A DNA stretch of 64,000 nucleotides from Toxoplasma gondii ME49 (lineage: Eukaryota > Apicomplexa > Conoidasida > Eucoccidiorida > Sarcocystidae), in the NCBI RefSeq assembly GCF_000006565.2, contig NC_031477.1:3318043-3382042 (forward strand), read 5' to 3'. Every line of letters starts with the position of its first letter. The first letter of the stretch is position 1. Both the position numbers and the translations under genes were made by a program. Below, piece after piece: positions 47,070 to 61,900 of the stretch. The notes beneath the pieces are model-generated. The model was not told the origin of the DNA. It ran no database searches and saw only the letters and a program-made list of their open reading frames with translations.

Positions 47070-50000
47070 ATGAATTATACAATGCACTTGTCTCGCAACG
47101 TCTTAAGAGAGGTGTACAGATTCCTCCCAGGAAGGGGTTTCTTGCCCGCACAAGGTTCAACTGCCTCACGTGTCCGTCACTCTCTTGCAGACAAGGAGTT
47201 CCCTTGCTGTTCCCGCTCTGAAACCTGTGGCTTACATATCGCTGAAGTGAGGCATACATTCTTTCGTCAGCTCCGTGGAAGTTCGGGAGTGAACCGAAAA
47301 TCTTCCGATGCTCAGAGGCAATTCGTCGTCCAATTCTCTCGCTCGGTCAGAAAAATGAATAGAACACAGTCGTCGGGGAGTCTCAAGGACTCCATCAGCT
47401 TCTTAGAGATGCTCAAGAAGCAAATCGACGCGAACCTGCAACACCACAAACCAGGCGATTGTCCTCTGACAAAGAAGGATATTCTCGATCTTGGCCAGCT
47501 GCAGAAAGAAATCGACTTCCAAGAGAATGTCCAAGCGGTAGGAGAGGCGCACGCATGCTCAAGCTTCCGTGGTTTCTTGTTTACGTGTTGAGCACAGAAA
47601 AGTTGAATGAAGTAGATTCCCGAGGAATTCGACCTTTTTCCTGCATCGGCTGAAGTTCCTCTTTTCAGCTCCCTCGAGAACAACACCAGAGACAGTTCAT
47701 GTTCGTGGCCAACCTGTCTCCCTATAGTCGTCTGGCCATCAATGGCAGCGTCACACTATCATTGTCCCCGGGCTGTCCCTGTGGAAACGCACGTATGTCA
47801 ACGTTATGCGAAAGACCTTTTACTTTCCTCATGCCGTCTCAGGTCGGAATTACATGCGCCCAGCTCTTCCACAACACGGCCCCTTCCGTTTTGTACGAGC
47901 AAGCCCTCAAGAAAGAGGCAGGCTCTCTCATAGCCAGCAGCGGTGCTCTGTGTGTCTCTTCAGGTGAGAAATTCGTTAGCTGTCTCTTCACAGGTTGCTC
48001 TTTCTCTCTCCAGTGTGAGGTTGTGAGTCGCATCGTAGATCGCTGTGTTCATTTACACCAGAAGTTTTTCGACGGACTGCCTTCGTGTCTCAGGCTTGAA
48101 GACTGGACGGTCACCCGCGGATAAACGGATAGTAGAGGAACCGTCGTCGAGAGACGATGTGTGGTGGGGAAAGGTCAACATTCCTTTCTGCGAGAAGTCC
48201 TACCTTGTAAACCGTGAACGTGCGGTGGATTACCTGAACCTTCAGGTTAGTCGAAACACGGTACAGGTGGTTGAAGTATCAGCGTACATAGCAATCATAG
48301 GTGGTGATATCTCAGATAAGCGAATATCGTGCCACTGCAGCTTTTAACTTCCGAGGTGTTCCATCATGAACTTCTGCAGGATCAACTCTACATTGTGGAC
48401 GCTTTTGCCGGCTGGGATCCGGAGTACCGCATCAAGATTCGTGTGATTACCACCCGGGCGTATCACGCATTGTTCATGCAAAACATGCTCGTCATGCCGA
48501 CAGCTGAAGAGCTGGAGAACTTCAGGCCGGACTTCACAATCTACAATGCAGGCTGCTTCCCGGCAAACCGGTTCACAAATGGTAAGACCACACATCGAGC
48601 GTCCATACAGCGCCGTTCTCGATCGGATAATTTCCGCTCAAGTAGGTGGACGCTGTTGGTTATTGTTGCTGCTGATGGCAGGTGTAACAAGCCAGACCTC
48701 CGTCGCCATGAATTTGGGAGCAGGAGAGATGGTCATTCTGGGAACTCAGTACGCTGGAGAGATGAAGAAAGGCATCTTGACGCTGATGATGTACCTGATG
48801 CCAAAGAGGGGCCAGTTGCCTCTTCACTCGTCTTGCAACGTCGGACCCAAAGGAGACGTCACTCTTTTTTTCGGTCTCTCTGGAACCGGCAAAACCACAC
48901 TGGTAAGGGTCTGATTTAGTGGCGCTAAGTGTGGCGGTATGAAACACATTTTCCCTTGATAACAGATTCGGTTTTCCCCTGAAATCTCACGTTATTTTTG
49001 CGCGCAGTCTGCAGATCCATCGAGGCAGCTGATTGGTGATGATGAGCACGTGTGGACAGATAAAGGCGTTTTCAACATCGAGGGTGGCTGCTATGCGAAG
49101 TGCAAGGACCTCTCAAAGGAACAGGAGCCGGAGATTTGGAACGCTATCCGTTTCGGCAGCGTACTCGAGAATGTTATCATCGATGGTACTACGCGGGTTG
49201 TTGATTTCCGTGACGTTTCGATCACGGAGAACACTCGATGTGCGTACCCTTTGTCCTTCATTCCGAATGCTCTGCTTCCGGCGAAAGTCGACACCCATCC
49301 GTCGAACATTATTTTGCTGGTAAGCGATGTTATTGTGCAGATTGTGTTTTACAGTCGTGTGACCTCGACACGGCGTCATTTTGTGTCAGACGTGTTGGTG
49401 ATTTTGTCTTAATGCAGACATGCGATGCATTCGGTGTTCTACCGCCCCTGTCAAAACTGACCCCCGACCAAGTCATGTACCACTTCATTAGTGGCTATAC
49501 CAGCAAGATGGCTGGAACGGAAATCGGTATTCTTGAGCCAACAGCAACGTTCTCCGCGTGCTACGGAGCACCTTTCTTGGCCATGCATCCCATGGTGTAC
49601 GCTGAAATGCTGGTAAGTACCAATCGTTGAAGAGTCTCTCGTCCAACAACTGACCGTGGAAGACCATTTGTGTGATGGTTCCGTTTGCGGCGACGAGCTG
49701 CTAGTCTGCAAGCGTGTGTTTCCATGTCGGACTGAGTTGCTTCAGGCCAAGAAGCTGAAGGAGCACAACGCTCATGCGTGGCTGTTGAATACTGGTTGGA
49801 TCTGTGGAGGCTACGGAATGAACGAAGGGCGACGCATTCCTCTTAAATACACTCGCCTCATGGTGGACGCTATTCACAATGGCGCCGCTTTGCAAACCGA
49901 GTATCAAGTAAGAACCGACCCGGGCGTAGGGCACCGAACTGAAGCGTGTCAGCTTCCACTTGGATGTTCTGACATCGAGCAGGGTACTCATCGAAAAGGA

Positions 50001-50265
50001 ATCTCACTCATATGTTTTGGCTGACAGTTGGCTTCGGTTTTGCGTCCTGGTGAACTGTCTTCAGACGATGCCTGTGTTTAACCTGGCCGTGCCGACCGCG
50101 ATCAACGGTGTCCCAAGCGATCTGTTGCTTCCCCAGACCTGCTGGGCGGATCAGAACAAGCTCGACAAGCAGATGCGTAAACTGGCGTCTCTGTTTGTGG
50201 AGAACTTCAGTAATTACACCGATAGGGCGACCCCCAATGTTGTGGCTGCTGGTCCGGTTTTTTAG
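47070..50265 (+). CDS. PEPCK: ATP-dependent PEP carboxykinase, probably mitochondrial
   Basis: Join 47070-47537, 47669-47963, 48094-48245, 48381-48582, 48682-48902, 49008-49319, 49418-49612, 49746-49907 and 50065-50265: nine exons, 735 residues. It decarboxylates and phosphorylates oxaloacetate to PEP at the cost of ATP, linking the TCA cycle to gluconeogenesis. Diagnostic motifs: [29 protein letters not shown], kinase-1a P-loop [10 protein letters not shown] (about 437-446), LIGDDEHVW and NIEGGCYAK, which define the ATP class rather than the GTP class. The N-terminal extension [20 protein letters not shown] is Arg-rich and amphipathic and looks like a mitochondrial presequence. Met47082 and Met47355 are alternative starts. 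The segment 47792-47841 looks like a 50-nt intron, but splicing it would break the frame, so I keep it as exon. Confidence 0.93.
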
Positions 50266-51373
50266 GCACTTCGAAAAGCCATCGTGACCTGCTGCCGGTT
50301 TAATTCTTTCTATGGACTTTGGTGCAAGCATCCAGGACCGTGTGAGTTGCGTGGCTGTAGTCCTGTTTTTCGGTGACATCCACGCCTTCGTGGTAGCTGG
50401 TCTCCCAATTCCATGATGACGTTTCCTATGAGGAAACGGCTTCCTCGTTGAGAAAGCGTTGGGTTGTCTCTCTTATACTAGGAAGGGGACGTCGGGACTA
50501 TTTTTTATGCTACAATGGGTTCAATTCACATCCGACTGTACACAGTGGCCTATCGGTGTCCTTGCGTGTTTTCTGGATAGCGGGCCGTCGGTGCGTGATA
50601 TCTCAAGTAGCTCAGTCTGTCGCCAGGGGGGGGGGCTACATTGTTCTATGTTCGGTCAAAACGAAAGTTTTTTTCATGCCGTCCATGTGCATGGCACGCT
50701 AATGACATCCGGCGCATGAAATGAGAATAATGTAGCGCGTTCACCTCGTTGAATATTTCCTTTCCTCTTTAATCTGACGGCATCTATCTCTCGATGGCCA
50801 GGAGAAGTCAAGCTATGCAGAGTGGTGCGTGAGTACAAGCGGTCGTGATTATGACTTTCCTTCAAGAGCCGCGTAGGATATTTCTTCCTCTCACCAGCAG
50901 TAGCACCGAGTCGGCCATATGCCTCACTCGTGCTGGTCGTTTTGGTAGTTCCGTTGCTGTCCTCAGAGCCTAAGGACGGTTTAGTTTATCATTCTCACAA
51001 GGCAGGCCATATATGCTGCCCATAGGGCATGTTCTGCTGCACCGCAGCTCCTGGTGTTTGTTTGACGTCTTTTTGCTCAAAGAACACAGTAGCGCCAGAA
51101 ACACATATCCGCAATGCTCGAGCGAATTCGAAAAATATGCATTTGGTGGGTTTGCCTCATGCTTTAGTGTCTAGTCATGGGGAGAAGATACCACTCTGCA
51201 GGTGGTCATCAGAAGACAACTCTCTCCAGGGGCCGGGTTTATCTGCCTTACCTGGCCAGTTGGGGACAGTAACATTACGGGCGCGTGCATAGCAGCATAT
51301 CCGGATATCGGTGATATCTGGAAGCGCGGATTGGTTTGGACCGAGGTGGAGAATTCGCAGGGCAGTTAGTTAC
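50266..51373. other. Intergenic, possible 3' exons of minus-strand gene
   Basis: Holds the PEPCK 3' region. A minus-strand stretch at about 50900-50965 reads as a Ser/Thr-rich segment (NGTTKTTSTSEAYGRLGATA) between acceptor- and donor-like sites and might belong to the tentative secreted gene next door. Nothing firm. Confidence 0.35.
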
Positions 51374-51838
51374 CTGTCTGAAAACAGGAGACGTTGATGT
51401 TAGGGCACCTCGTGGCGAGAAGGTGTACGATGTCGGACTTTGTGCCGAGGGGGCAGTCACGCGGCTCTCCTCTGCAGGGAAATGCCCGGCAGCTCTTGTA
51501 TATACGGCCGAAACGCCACGTATGTGCCTCATCACTCACCAATTAATCTGCACGCGCACATTCTGTCGTTCACGGGAGCCTGGACGGGTGCCTTCAGTTC
51601 GAAAACGGCACGAGATTCGCAAACTCTGCAATCTTACCATTACAGTCGAACCGAATTCGAGAAAGCGCACAGAAGGATTAGCAGGCATATCTTTGGCAGT
51701 GGCTGTGTTCCTTGTCAGAGTGCCATCCGCTGCCCGAGTCAGGAGCGGATGCCATGTTTGGTCGGAAGCAGTCTGGTGTGTTTGTCCAACAGTAGCTGCG
51801 AAAGGGAAAAGGATACCTAAAATCATAAATGACTTCAT
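51374..51838 (-). CDS. Tentative secreted protein (3' end unresolved)
   Basis: The minus-strand ATG at 51838 lies in an A-rich context (TCAAAATGA) and opens a classical signal peptide (MKSFMILGILFPFAATVG) followed by a polar region. Exon 1 (51838-51638) ends in frame at ATG|GTAAGA, a good donor. Phase-compatible continuations are 51579-51540 (APVNDRMCACRLI) and 51471-51374, which ends at a GTAACT donor. Later exons would lie below 51.37 kb and are not resolved. I recognise no family. The gene is divergent from the SNM1 nuclease across 490 bp. It could be a small secreted or surface protein, or a chance frame. Confidence 0.4.
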
Positions 51839-52326
51839 TTTGACTCGGGAGCCGTTCTACTGCACCGATCGTTTCGTCACATCAGTTTTGACTGAAGTAA
51901 GACGAGAACCACGGCTTTCTGATATACAATGTCGTGCTGTACAGACAGCGCAGCAACGTTGAAGCATGCAACCAGCCCTCCGATGTTCTCGGGCATGCGG
52001 TTGCTAGAAGGAGTTGCGGACGAACAGGCAGCAGTCAAAGTATTAATCGTTGTGTATCTGTTTGACTTTTTGATCAGATCAAGTGTGTTGTAGAGACTTT
52101 CAATTTCAGTGAAAATAAATGGCGGGACTCAAACGGAAAACCGACAAAGCAGTGGAGGCATGCAGATACCCTTTTTTTTGAACAATCGCTGGCTTTTCAT
52201 TTTCAGCGTTTTCTTTATAGCATGGCTGCATTAGCCATTGCATTCTCTTTAAATAGACGTTGTTCACCTTTTATGTGTAGTTAATTTCCCGTCGTCTCCT
52301 TCGAACGCAGGTGTTTGGGGCGTAAC
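51839..52326. promoter_or_regulatory. Short intergenic region before SNM1 gene
   Basis: About 490 bp upstream of the nuclease start codon, AT-rich with T and A runs near 52170-52280. It could serve as a bidirectional promoter if the minus-strand secreted gene is real. Confidence 0.4.
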
Positions 52327-55121
52327 ATGGCTAGTGTGTCTATTGCCGCATCACGGCACGTTTCCCATATTGTTCCTGAAACAGAGCCCTTGGTTTTAGT
52401 TGACACGTTCAGGAAGGTGCCAAAAGGATCTTTCGTTTTCTTTCTCTCTCACTTTCACGCTGATCATTACAGCGGGCTGTCTAGTTCTTGGTCCAGAGGC
52501 GTTGTGTATTGCTCTGTGCTGACCGGTAAGACTTGCAGACTCGCAAGCAACGTAGCATGAAACAGACCGCAGTTGGTTTTCGGCTGTGAGTACGAGTTTT
52601 TCATAAATTGTGCCTGATACACCTTTGGAGACACAGCTCATGGCTCTCATGTATGTGCAGCCGTGTGTTTTTGCAGCAAGGCTAATCATCACATTTCTTC
52701 GCGTAAACAAAGCGCTTGTCCGCGGTTTAGATCTCGACACCGAATACGAAATTGCTGACGCACGAGTCACGCTTCTGGATGCAAACCACTGCCCAGGTAG
52801 GTCGTCCTATGGTCATTCCATCCTGGTAGTTAACTGGAGGATATTGCTCACCGCATAGTTTCGTGTGCCTTCTACCCTGTCCTTAATGGCTGGATATCGT
52901 AAACGGCCGCTCATGCGGTGTGCATTTGATTGCTAGACGGACTGGAAAGATTCCTCCTGGTTGAATGGGTGAGTCGTTTTCGAGACGAATGTGCATTTTT
53001 AGGAGCTGTAATGTTCCTCTGCAAGACGAAAGGAGGAAAAACGTACTTACATACGGGAGATTTTCGCTACGATCGTCATATGGTCGACCACCCTGCACTG
53101 GCCAACTGCCACATTGACACGGTGTTTCTGGACACCACCTACGGCAGACCGGAGTACGAATTTGAGCCGCAGGTGGACACGATTCAGCGTGCGGTAAACG
53201 TTGCAGAGGAGGTAAGAGATTTCTAGCTCAAGCCACGTCGGCCTTGCGGAGCCTACGCCAACAGCAAGGAGATCGTAGCGGTGTGTCGGCTGTCCCGCTT
53301 TCTCTTCAGGTTTGCAAGGAAAGCAAACAACCAGGACGGGTCTTGTTTCTCGTGGGTTCGTACACTATAGGTGAGGAAGGGCAAGTGACATTCCTGCATA
53401 CCACAGTGTATACATCTGTGTTGCCGTTGGAAGTTCGCCTCGTTGTCCCATTGTCAGCTACGCCTGCTACGAATTCAGGTGCATCTAATACAGTCGAACA
53501 GAAGATTTATGAGTTTTATATTTGAAGAATACCGCCGTGTGCCGCTTCCTGGTGTGCGTTGGTAGGCAAGGAGAAGATTGCTCTTGCGCTTTCTGAGACC
53601 TTTGGATGGACCGTATTCGCAAGCGGAAAACGACGCCGCATTCTTGACTGCTTGCAACTGGAACAGCTAGTGAGTTCCCTTCCGTCAGAAGTTGCTTCGT
53701 CGTGCTATCTTTAGTTCGTTGCACAGATGTTCAACGGCGATTAGGCCGCAGAACGTGTATGTGTCCATTGGCCTTTTCTCTTCAGCGCGATGGAGGCCTC
53801 GGTGACGACCCGGCAACCTGTTGCATACATATCGTTCCCATGAACACCATAGGTAAGATAAGCCATGCTGCGATCTTCAGTGAACTGACGATCGTGCGCC
53901 GCCTTGGTTCACCGTCTCGTCGGAAGCGTTGGGCATAAGTGTTCGCGGCACGATCCTCGAGTTTCCATGTTCTCAGGCACAGTCATGCCTTACTTCCGCC
54001 CTAACTTTCCACGGATTCAAAAGTATATGGAAGATGCCGGCCTCAGCGACGTCTTCTCTTCTGTTGTAGGTATGAGCTGTCTCGTCGTGAGATTGTTCCA
54101 GTTTGCTGTCTTGCCCCAGTTGAATGATATCCACTACACTGCGAAAGTGCCTGTTGTCAATGTGTTTCAGCATTTCTGCCGACAGGCTGGTCCTTCACCA
54201 GCAAATGGAACAAAGAACACTCTTCAATGTAAGGCAGGAGAGTAGGCGTCAGTCTCCATCTGTCTACTAATCGGAGGGGAACGTGCGCAGTTAACATATC
54301 GTTACGGTCCCTTCTAACGTGTGTGTGAGTCTGCGTGCCTCAGGAGTTCGGGATGCATCACTGTGCATCTGCTCGAGTACAGCGAACACTCAAGCTACAC
54401 CGAACTAAAAGAATTTGTGAACCATTTACGGCCTAATCAAGTGGTAAGCTTTAAGGAGGAAAGAAATGGATTCTGATTGCCAGTGCTCAGCTATTTTTTC
54501 AAGTGCTGACGTATATTCCTAGATCCGCCTTTCCCCATTCTGCAAGTCCGATGACGTAGTGGCACACCTGGTGGCAGAGTTTTCCAGTGAGCTGATTCCC
54601 CATGGATTCAAGTCACTATGGTTGGCGGTCTGCAGATTCCGACGGTTTATTCGAATCAGAAGGATTTTTGTCGCCTGCTTCGAGATATGCAACCGACGAC
54701 GGTAGGTCTCTTCTTGTGTGCGATCAAGCGTGTTGCACCAGCGTGTACTTCGGCGCAGAGAGGATTCGATTCTCGCCCCGAGGCATTAAGCATGTCACAT
54801 TACCTGTCGTAGGAACATCTTCCGGGATTTTTGACGAAATACCACAGGCAGCAACGAGCAACCAGTGATCACGTTTTGTGTGTTTTTCAGAAGGCAGAAG
54901 CGTCCAGGGGGGCCCACATATCGCAAGGGAATTCAGGACGGAAAAGGACCCGTACGCGAGAAACAGGGAACCAGAAACAGCTGAAGATCACCAGCTTTTT
55001 CTCAAGCGCCCCCTCCGTCGGCGCGATGGAAACCCTATCAGTGCGGAAATCTATCCCTCAGACGCGCCATCTCCAACGCTACCAACGAATTCAGCCGGAA
55101 GTCATCGAGCTCTCGGAGTAA
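52327..55121 (+). CDS. SNM1/Pso2-family DNA repair nuclease with PIP box
   Basis: Join 52327-52525, 52677-52796, 53003-53211, 53310-53370, 53566-53669, 53786-53852, 53977-54228, 54291-54318, 54344-54443, 54636-54701 and 54891-55121: 478 residues. Metallo-beta-lactamase/beta-CASP nuclease for DNA interstrand cross-link or end repair. Motifs: SHFHADHYSGL (metal-binding HxHxDH, 42-47), LDANHCPG, YLHTGDFRYD, DTTYGRPEY, LFLVGSYTIGKEKIALAL, then EYSEHSSYTELKEFVNHLRPNQV|IPTVYS, the family's C-terminal motif. The last exon is basic (RKRTRTR) and carries QLKITSFF, a PCNA-interacting motif. The 28-nt microexon 54291-54318 is inferred because it alone restores phase. There is no N-terminal UBZ finger, so it is Apollo/Pso2-like in size rather than SNM1A-like. 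Confidence 0.88.
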
Positions 55122-56097
55122 ATCAAATTGTCTGCAAGCGTGACCGCAACAATGAGTTCAGGCATTCTGATGCAATGACTGAAATGACGGTTGAATGCGT
55201 CTATAGGTGGCGTTCCGCAAGCACGTTCTGTGTACAAAAGCTACATCAGGCATGTTTTTTTCTTTCTCTGGTTATGTCCTTGGGCGTCACGACAATGATT
55301 TCGCCCTTGCATACGAAGGAAGAAATGACTGAAATTAGTGAAGCCAGTTGGCGTCACATTTACGAGCAAGTTGCTGTCAGAAGGTTCGGTCGCTGCGTCG
55401 ACCAGACGGGTTTCCGGCGTCTGCAGAATTTCACGTAGTCTCACGATCAGCACACTGCTGCATGCATAGTGGTGAAAGTGGAGCGGCACGCGGACGCCAC
55501 CTCTACAGGCTCAACATATTGCGTGGGGATCGAGTAATTCTCGATGTGAAGACAGAATTTCCCTGGCGCTGCCCGAGAGTTTTGTCTCAGGCGGAACAGC
55601 AGCCACGTCTGCTTTGCCGTATTTGGCTATCTGTTCGCTCCTCATCAAGCTGCACGCAGAAACAGCGAAAACAAAACATTTGCACTCACATATTTCAGCT
55701 GAAAACTGAAACCGTGCATCTTCTACCGATTTGGGGTTAGCAGCGTGCTTAGGCGAAATGAGAAGAGTCCCCAGTGGACTGAAAGCTCTTGGCGCAACTA
55801 GCACTCACATATCAGCGACAATAATGCAAGAAAGTCCATCACCGCACAAAATTCAACTTGAAGGCTTTAACCAATAGTACAGCAGGAATCTCTATTTGAA
55901 AACACTAACACTGCGTCTGGGTGCATGATTATCGGTAACTAATGGCGACGAGGTCACGTTTAGTGTACAGACACTGAGACAAGCTCCAGTCCGGGCAACA
56001 AGGGGGTGCTGCATGCTCCTCGCACAGGTGTCCGCTGCAAGGGGCAAAGTGTGAAGTAACTGAAGACAAAAAAAGAATTCCCCAGGCCTTAACTCAC
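55122..56097. other. Convergent intergenic region with Rab11A 3' end
   Basis: Between the SNM1 stop codon and the last firmly placed Rab11A exon. The C-terminal Rab exon should lie on the minus strand here, probably behind the acceptor at about 56033 (CCCCTTGCAG). No frame behind it gives a clean terminal Cys-Cys; one frame contains PPCC but runs on. Confidence 0.45.
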
Positions 56098-58914
<2,817 letters not shown>

Positions 58915-61900
58915 GGTGAAGAGAGGTGCAAAAAGAACAAACTATTGAACTATTCGCAGGATTGTGGAGTAGAAAGTTCCGCCGCAAAAGCGGCCGTGAA
59001 ACTCAAATGGAGGTTACACCTCCACCAAATAGATCCGTAAGAAAATAGAATGAGTTATGTCCCGTCTAGTGGTTCGCGAGAGTACGGGAGCTTCGAGAGG
59101 AGGTCCAGTGAGTCTTTGAAGACAAGCCTTGAGGAATGGCGGGGACAGGAAACGTGCAGACGATAGCGTCTGAAAGACGTCAACGATGGCGGAGTAATAA
59201 GGGGGAAACAGACTCCCTAAAAAGGTTAAATAGCCAAACAGAGCAGACAACAAACGGAACTGGTTTAGTCAATCTGCCCGCGACCGTTTCACACCCGCGC
59301 GCGATTACATGCAACAGGCTACGTTTGCGGATCTGTAGGCTTGTAAAGGAACGCGGATGGAAACAAGAAGAAAAACACCTTGTTCTACGAAAGAAAAACT
59401 GGGAAAACGTTGGATAGGAAAAGGAGCATTTTGAAATCAAAAAACGGTCACTGCAGCGTCCAAATCGGCAGGTCAGATGTTTCCTTGGAAGATGCTTCGG
59501 CTAATTCCCATGCCCTTTCCTGAAAAAGAACAGGAACCACAGAACGCCTTAAGCGAGCTCAGGCATTGGAAATCGGCATGATAAAGGGGAAATGCGCTTT
59601 CCTTGTTGAGGTTTCTCCAAAGCTGCGCTGGGCTGGTGGACAGGGGAAATCGGGCATGGTCCCCTCAAGAAAGATACACACGTAAATGCGAATATTTCGG
59701 CAAGAGTACCGACGACGGAGTGTAGAAGAAATGAGGAGGTGGTGCGCGTCTCTTGTTTGGGCTTTTTTCCCATGAAACACCGCCAGACACGGAGAGGCGA
59801 AGGTGTCGCTTGTCCGGAAATTTTGCTGGGCAGAAAGATGGCCCGTCAACACCCCCGCCAAAAAAACAAGCAACTTGCAGCGAGCGGGTCGAGTCGGCAG
59901 AGGTGATCTCGAAACAAAATAACCGAAATCACGGAATAACGACACACAGAAGAAAGACGGTGCGGATAGAGACGATAATAATGAGTTCTCTTCGCACGCC
60001 CCGAGAGGTTCTTAAGATTGTGACAATACCGGTTCATCCATTCCTCGGAAAGTGAAGCGTTAGCCTCGCCCGCTTCTGCGCACGCGCGCGCGAACGACGG
60101 CTTGTGTCTCACTGGGAACAGCGGTTTTCGACAGTGCACAGGATACGTATATGGATAGGCATTATACATATGTGCATGCCGATGCATGTACTTACACGTG
60201 CGTACATAGAACTGAAAATCATTTCCTCGTCTGTCGCCCGATGAATTGGGTGAAGTCTTCACACGGCACCTGGAAATGACACAGAAACGTAGCTGCCATC
60301 ACTCTAAGCGCGGCACGCGCTTTTCTCGTGACTTCGGGGAAGAAGCCGCCCGGTACAAGGGAATAACAGCACTGGAGAAAAGACTGAGACAGTCTCGACG
60401 TTATTCATGTAACTAACACATACTACAGGGAAAGCAAAGCAGGAAGCGCTGGAGCGCCTCCACGTCTTTGATGTACGCATTTGCCGTGGCCCTTACTTTA
60501 ACAAACGGAGTCTAGCTCCCTCCCTAGGTGACAACCTCGATTTCTACTGTCTGGAAAAGCGTGACGACGACGGGACAGTCCTCAGTGAAGTCGCGACAGA
60601 AACTGAATAGAATGCCTTGAGGAGTAAGTGCACAATTGCAATGTGACGGTGTGTAGAGAGGACAACCAAACAACGGCGAGAAGTATTGTGTCTGGGAAGT
60701 GTCTGGCCTTGTGAGGAGAAATACGCGTCCCATGCAGGAGTGTTGAAGATCGACAAGGTGGACCTATTATAGCAGCTAGTGGTATGCTTTAAGATGAGGA
60801 AGTTTATCGCGGCGTGTCTCTGGATAATGCAAGTGGAAAAGTCAGACGGAACTTCAGCGTGTTCACCAGTAGCGAAATCATGTGTCACATTCATTGCCTC
60901 CGCTCCCGGATCTTGTCAATCCAGCAAATGGTGCCGGGGAAAGGGAGCGAGAGTGCAGCAAGAAGCAGGATTTGTTCGCCTGTTCAACGACGGGGAGACG
61001 ACGGGCACTGCGTTGGCCGTCTTCACGTTCTGCCTCCTTCTGGGGAGAGTTTCTTCCAAGCCATCGGCAGTTTTTCCCTTGAGGACCAAGTGCTTGCCAA
61101 TGCTCACAGAATCGAAGCATAAACAGGAGACTTCTAAAAATCAACCTGCCTAAACGAGGACCTTTCAGGTGTGAAATCGGCATTCGAATAAACAACTGAA
61201 GAACACTATCTCCATCAAAAGAGGAGAAATGCATACTTTTCTTTCTAGCATCGCCGTGTTTACCAGAGTGCAGCCTTCACAGTACGCGAGTTTGTACGGC
61301 TCCAGGAATTGTCTGTTAGGCCGTGCAGCCGATGGCGCCCAGGTGGTAGACAGAAATGAGTCATCAAAATTGCGGTGCACCAGCACAGAGCCCCAACGTT
61401 AAAAGCATGGAACGAATATACGGAATTGTAGGGGAGGAGACCGCCCTCCACAAGACTCCCCATACTGTTCTGCGCGAACTGACGGAATCTACAAAGTCAA
61501 AAAGCGGATATCGCTTGTAGAGGGGGGAGCTTACAGTCCCTTCAGTACTTCATTTTCCTCGCAGGCGGGTGAGAGCCAGTCTATGAGGCGCGGCGTTGTA
61601 GCTTTTCTTCGTTCTTTTATATGATGCTAGAACGCAACCGTCGGGCAATGACGCATTTGCGCCGTACCACAAGACAGCAAATACGGTGCGCTGATTAAGA
61701 CGGTGCGTTGGACAACCGATCGCCAGATCTGCAGGGCTTTCACGAAGAACTCATTGGTACCCGATACGGTTGCATCCCAACACCGCTTGGTATTCACACA
61801 GGGAGCCTACCGATGTCAGCTCGGATGAGAGTGGAATGTGAGGATGATGTGATCTCCACGCAGACAGCCTTATCTTGGATCCCACCCAATGCTACTCAGA

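Noticed and set aside
54523..54586. Open segment IRLSPFCKSDDVVAHLVAEF with splice-like ends
   Set aside because: The family motif ...HLRPNQV-IPTV is restored only if 54443 joins 54636 directly, and this segment would break the phase.
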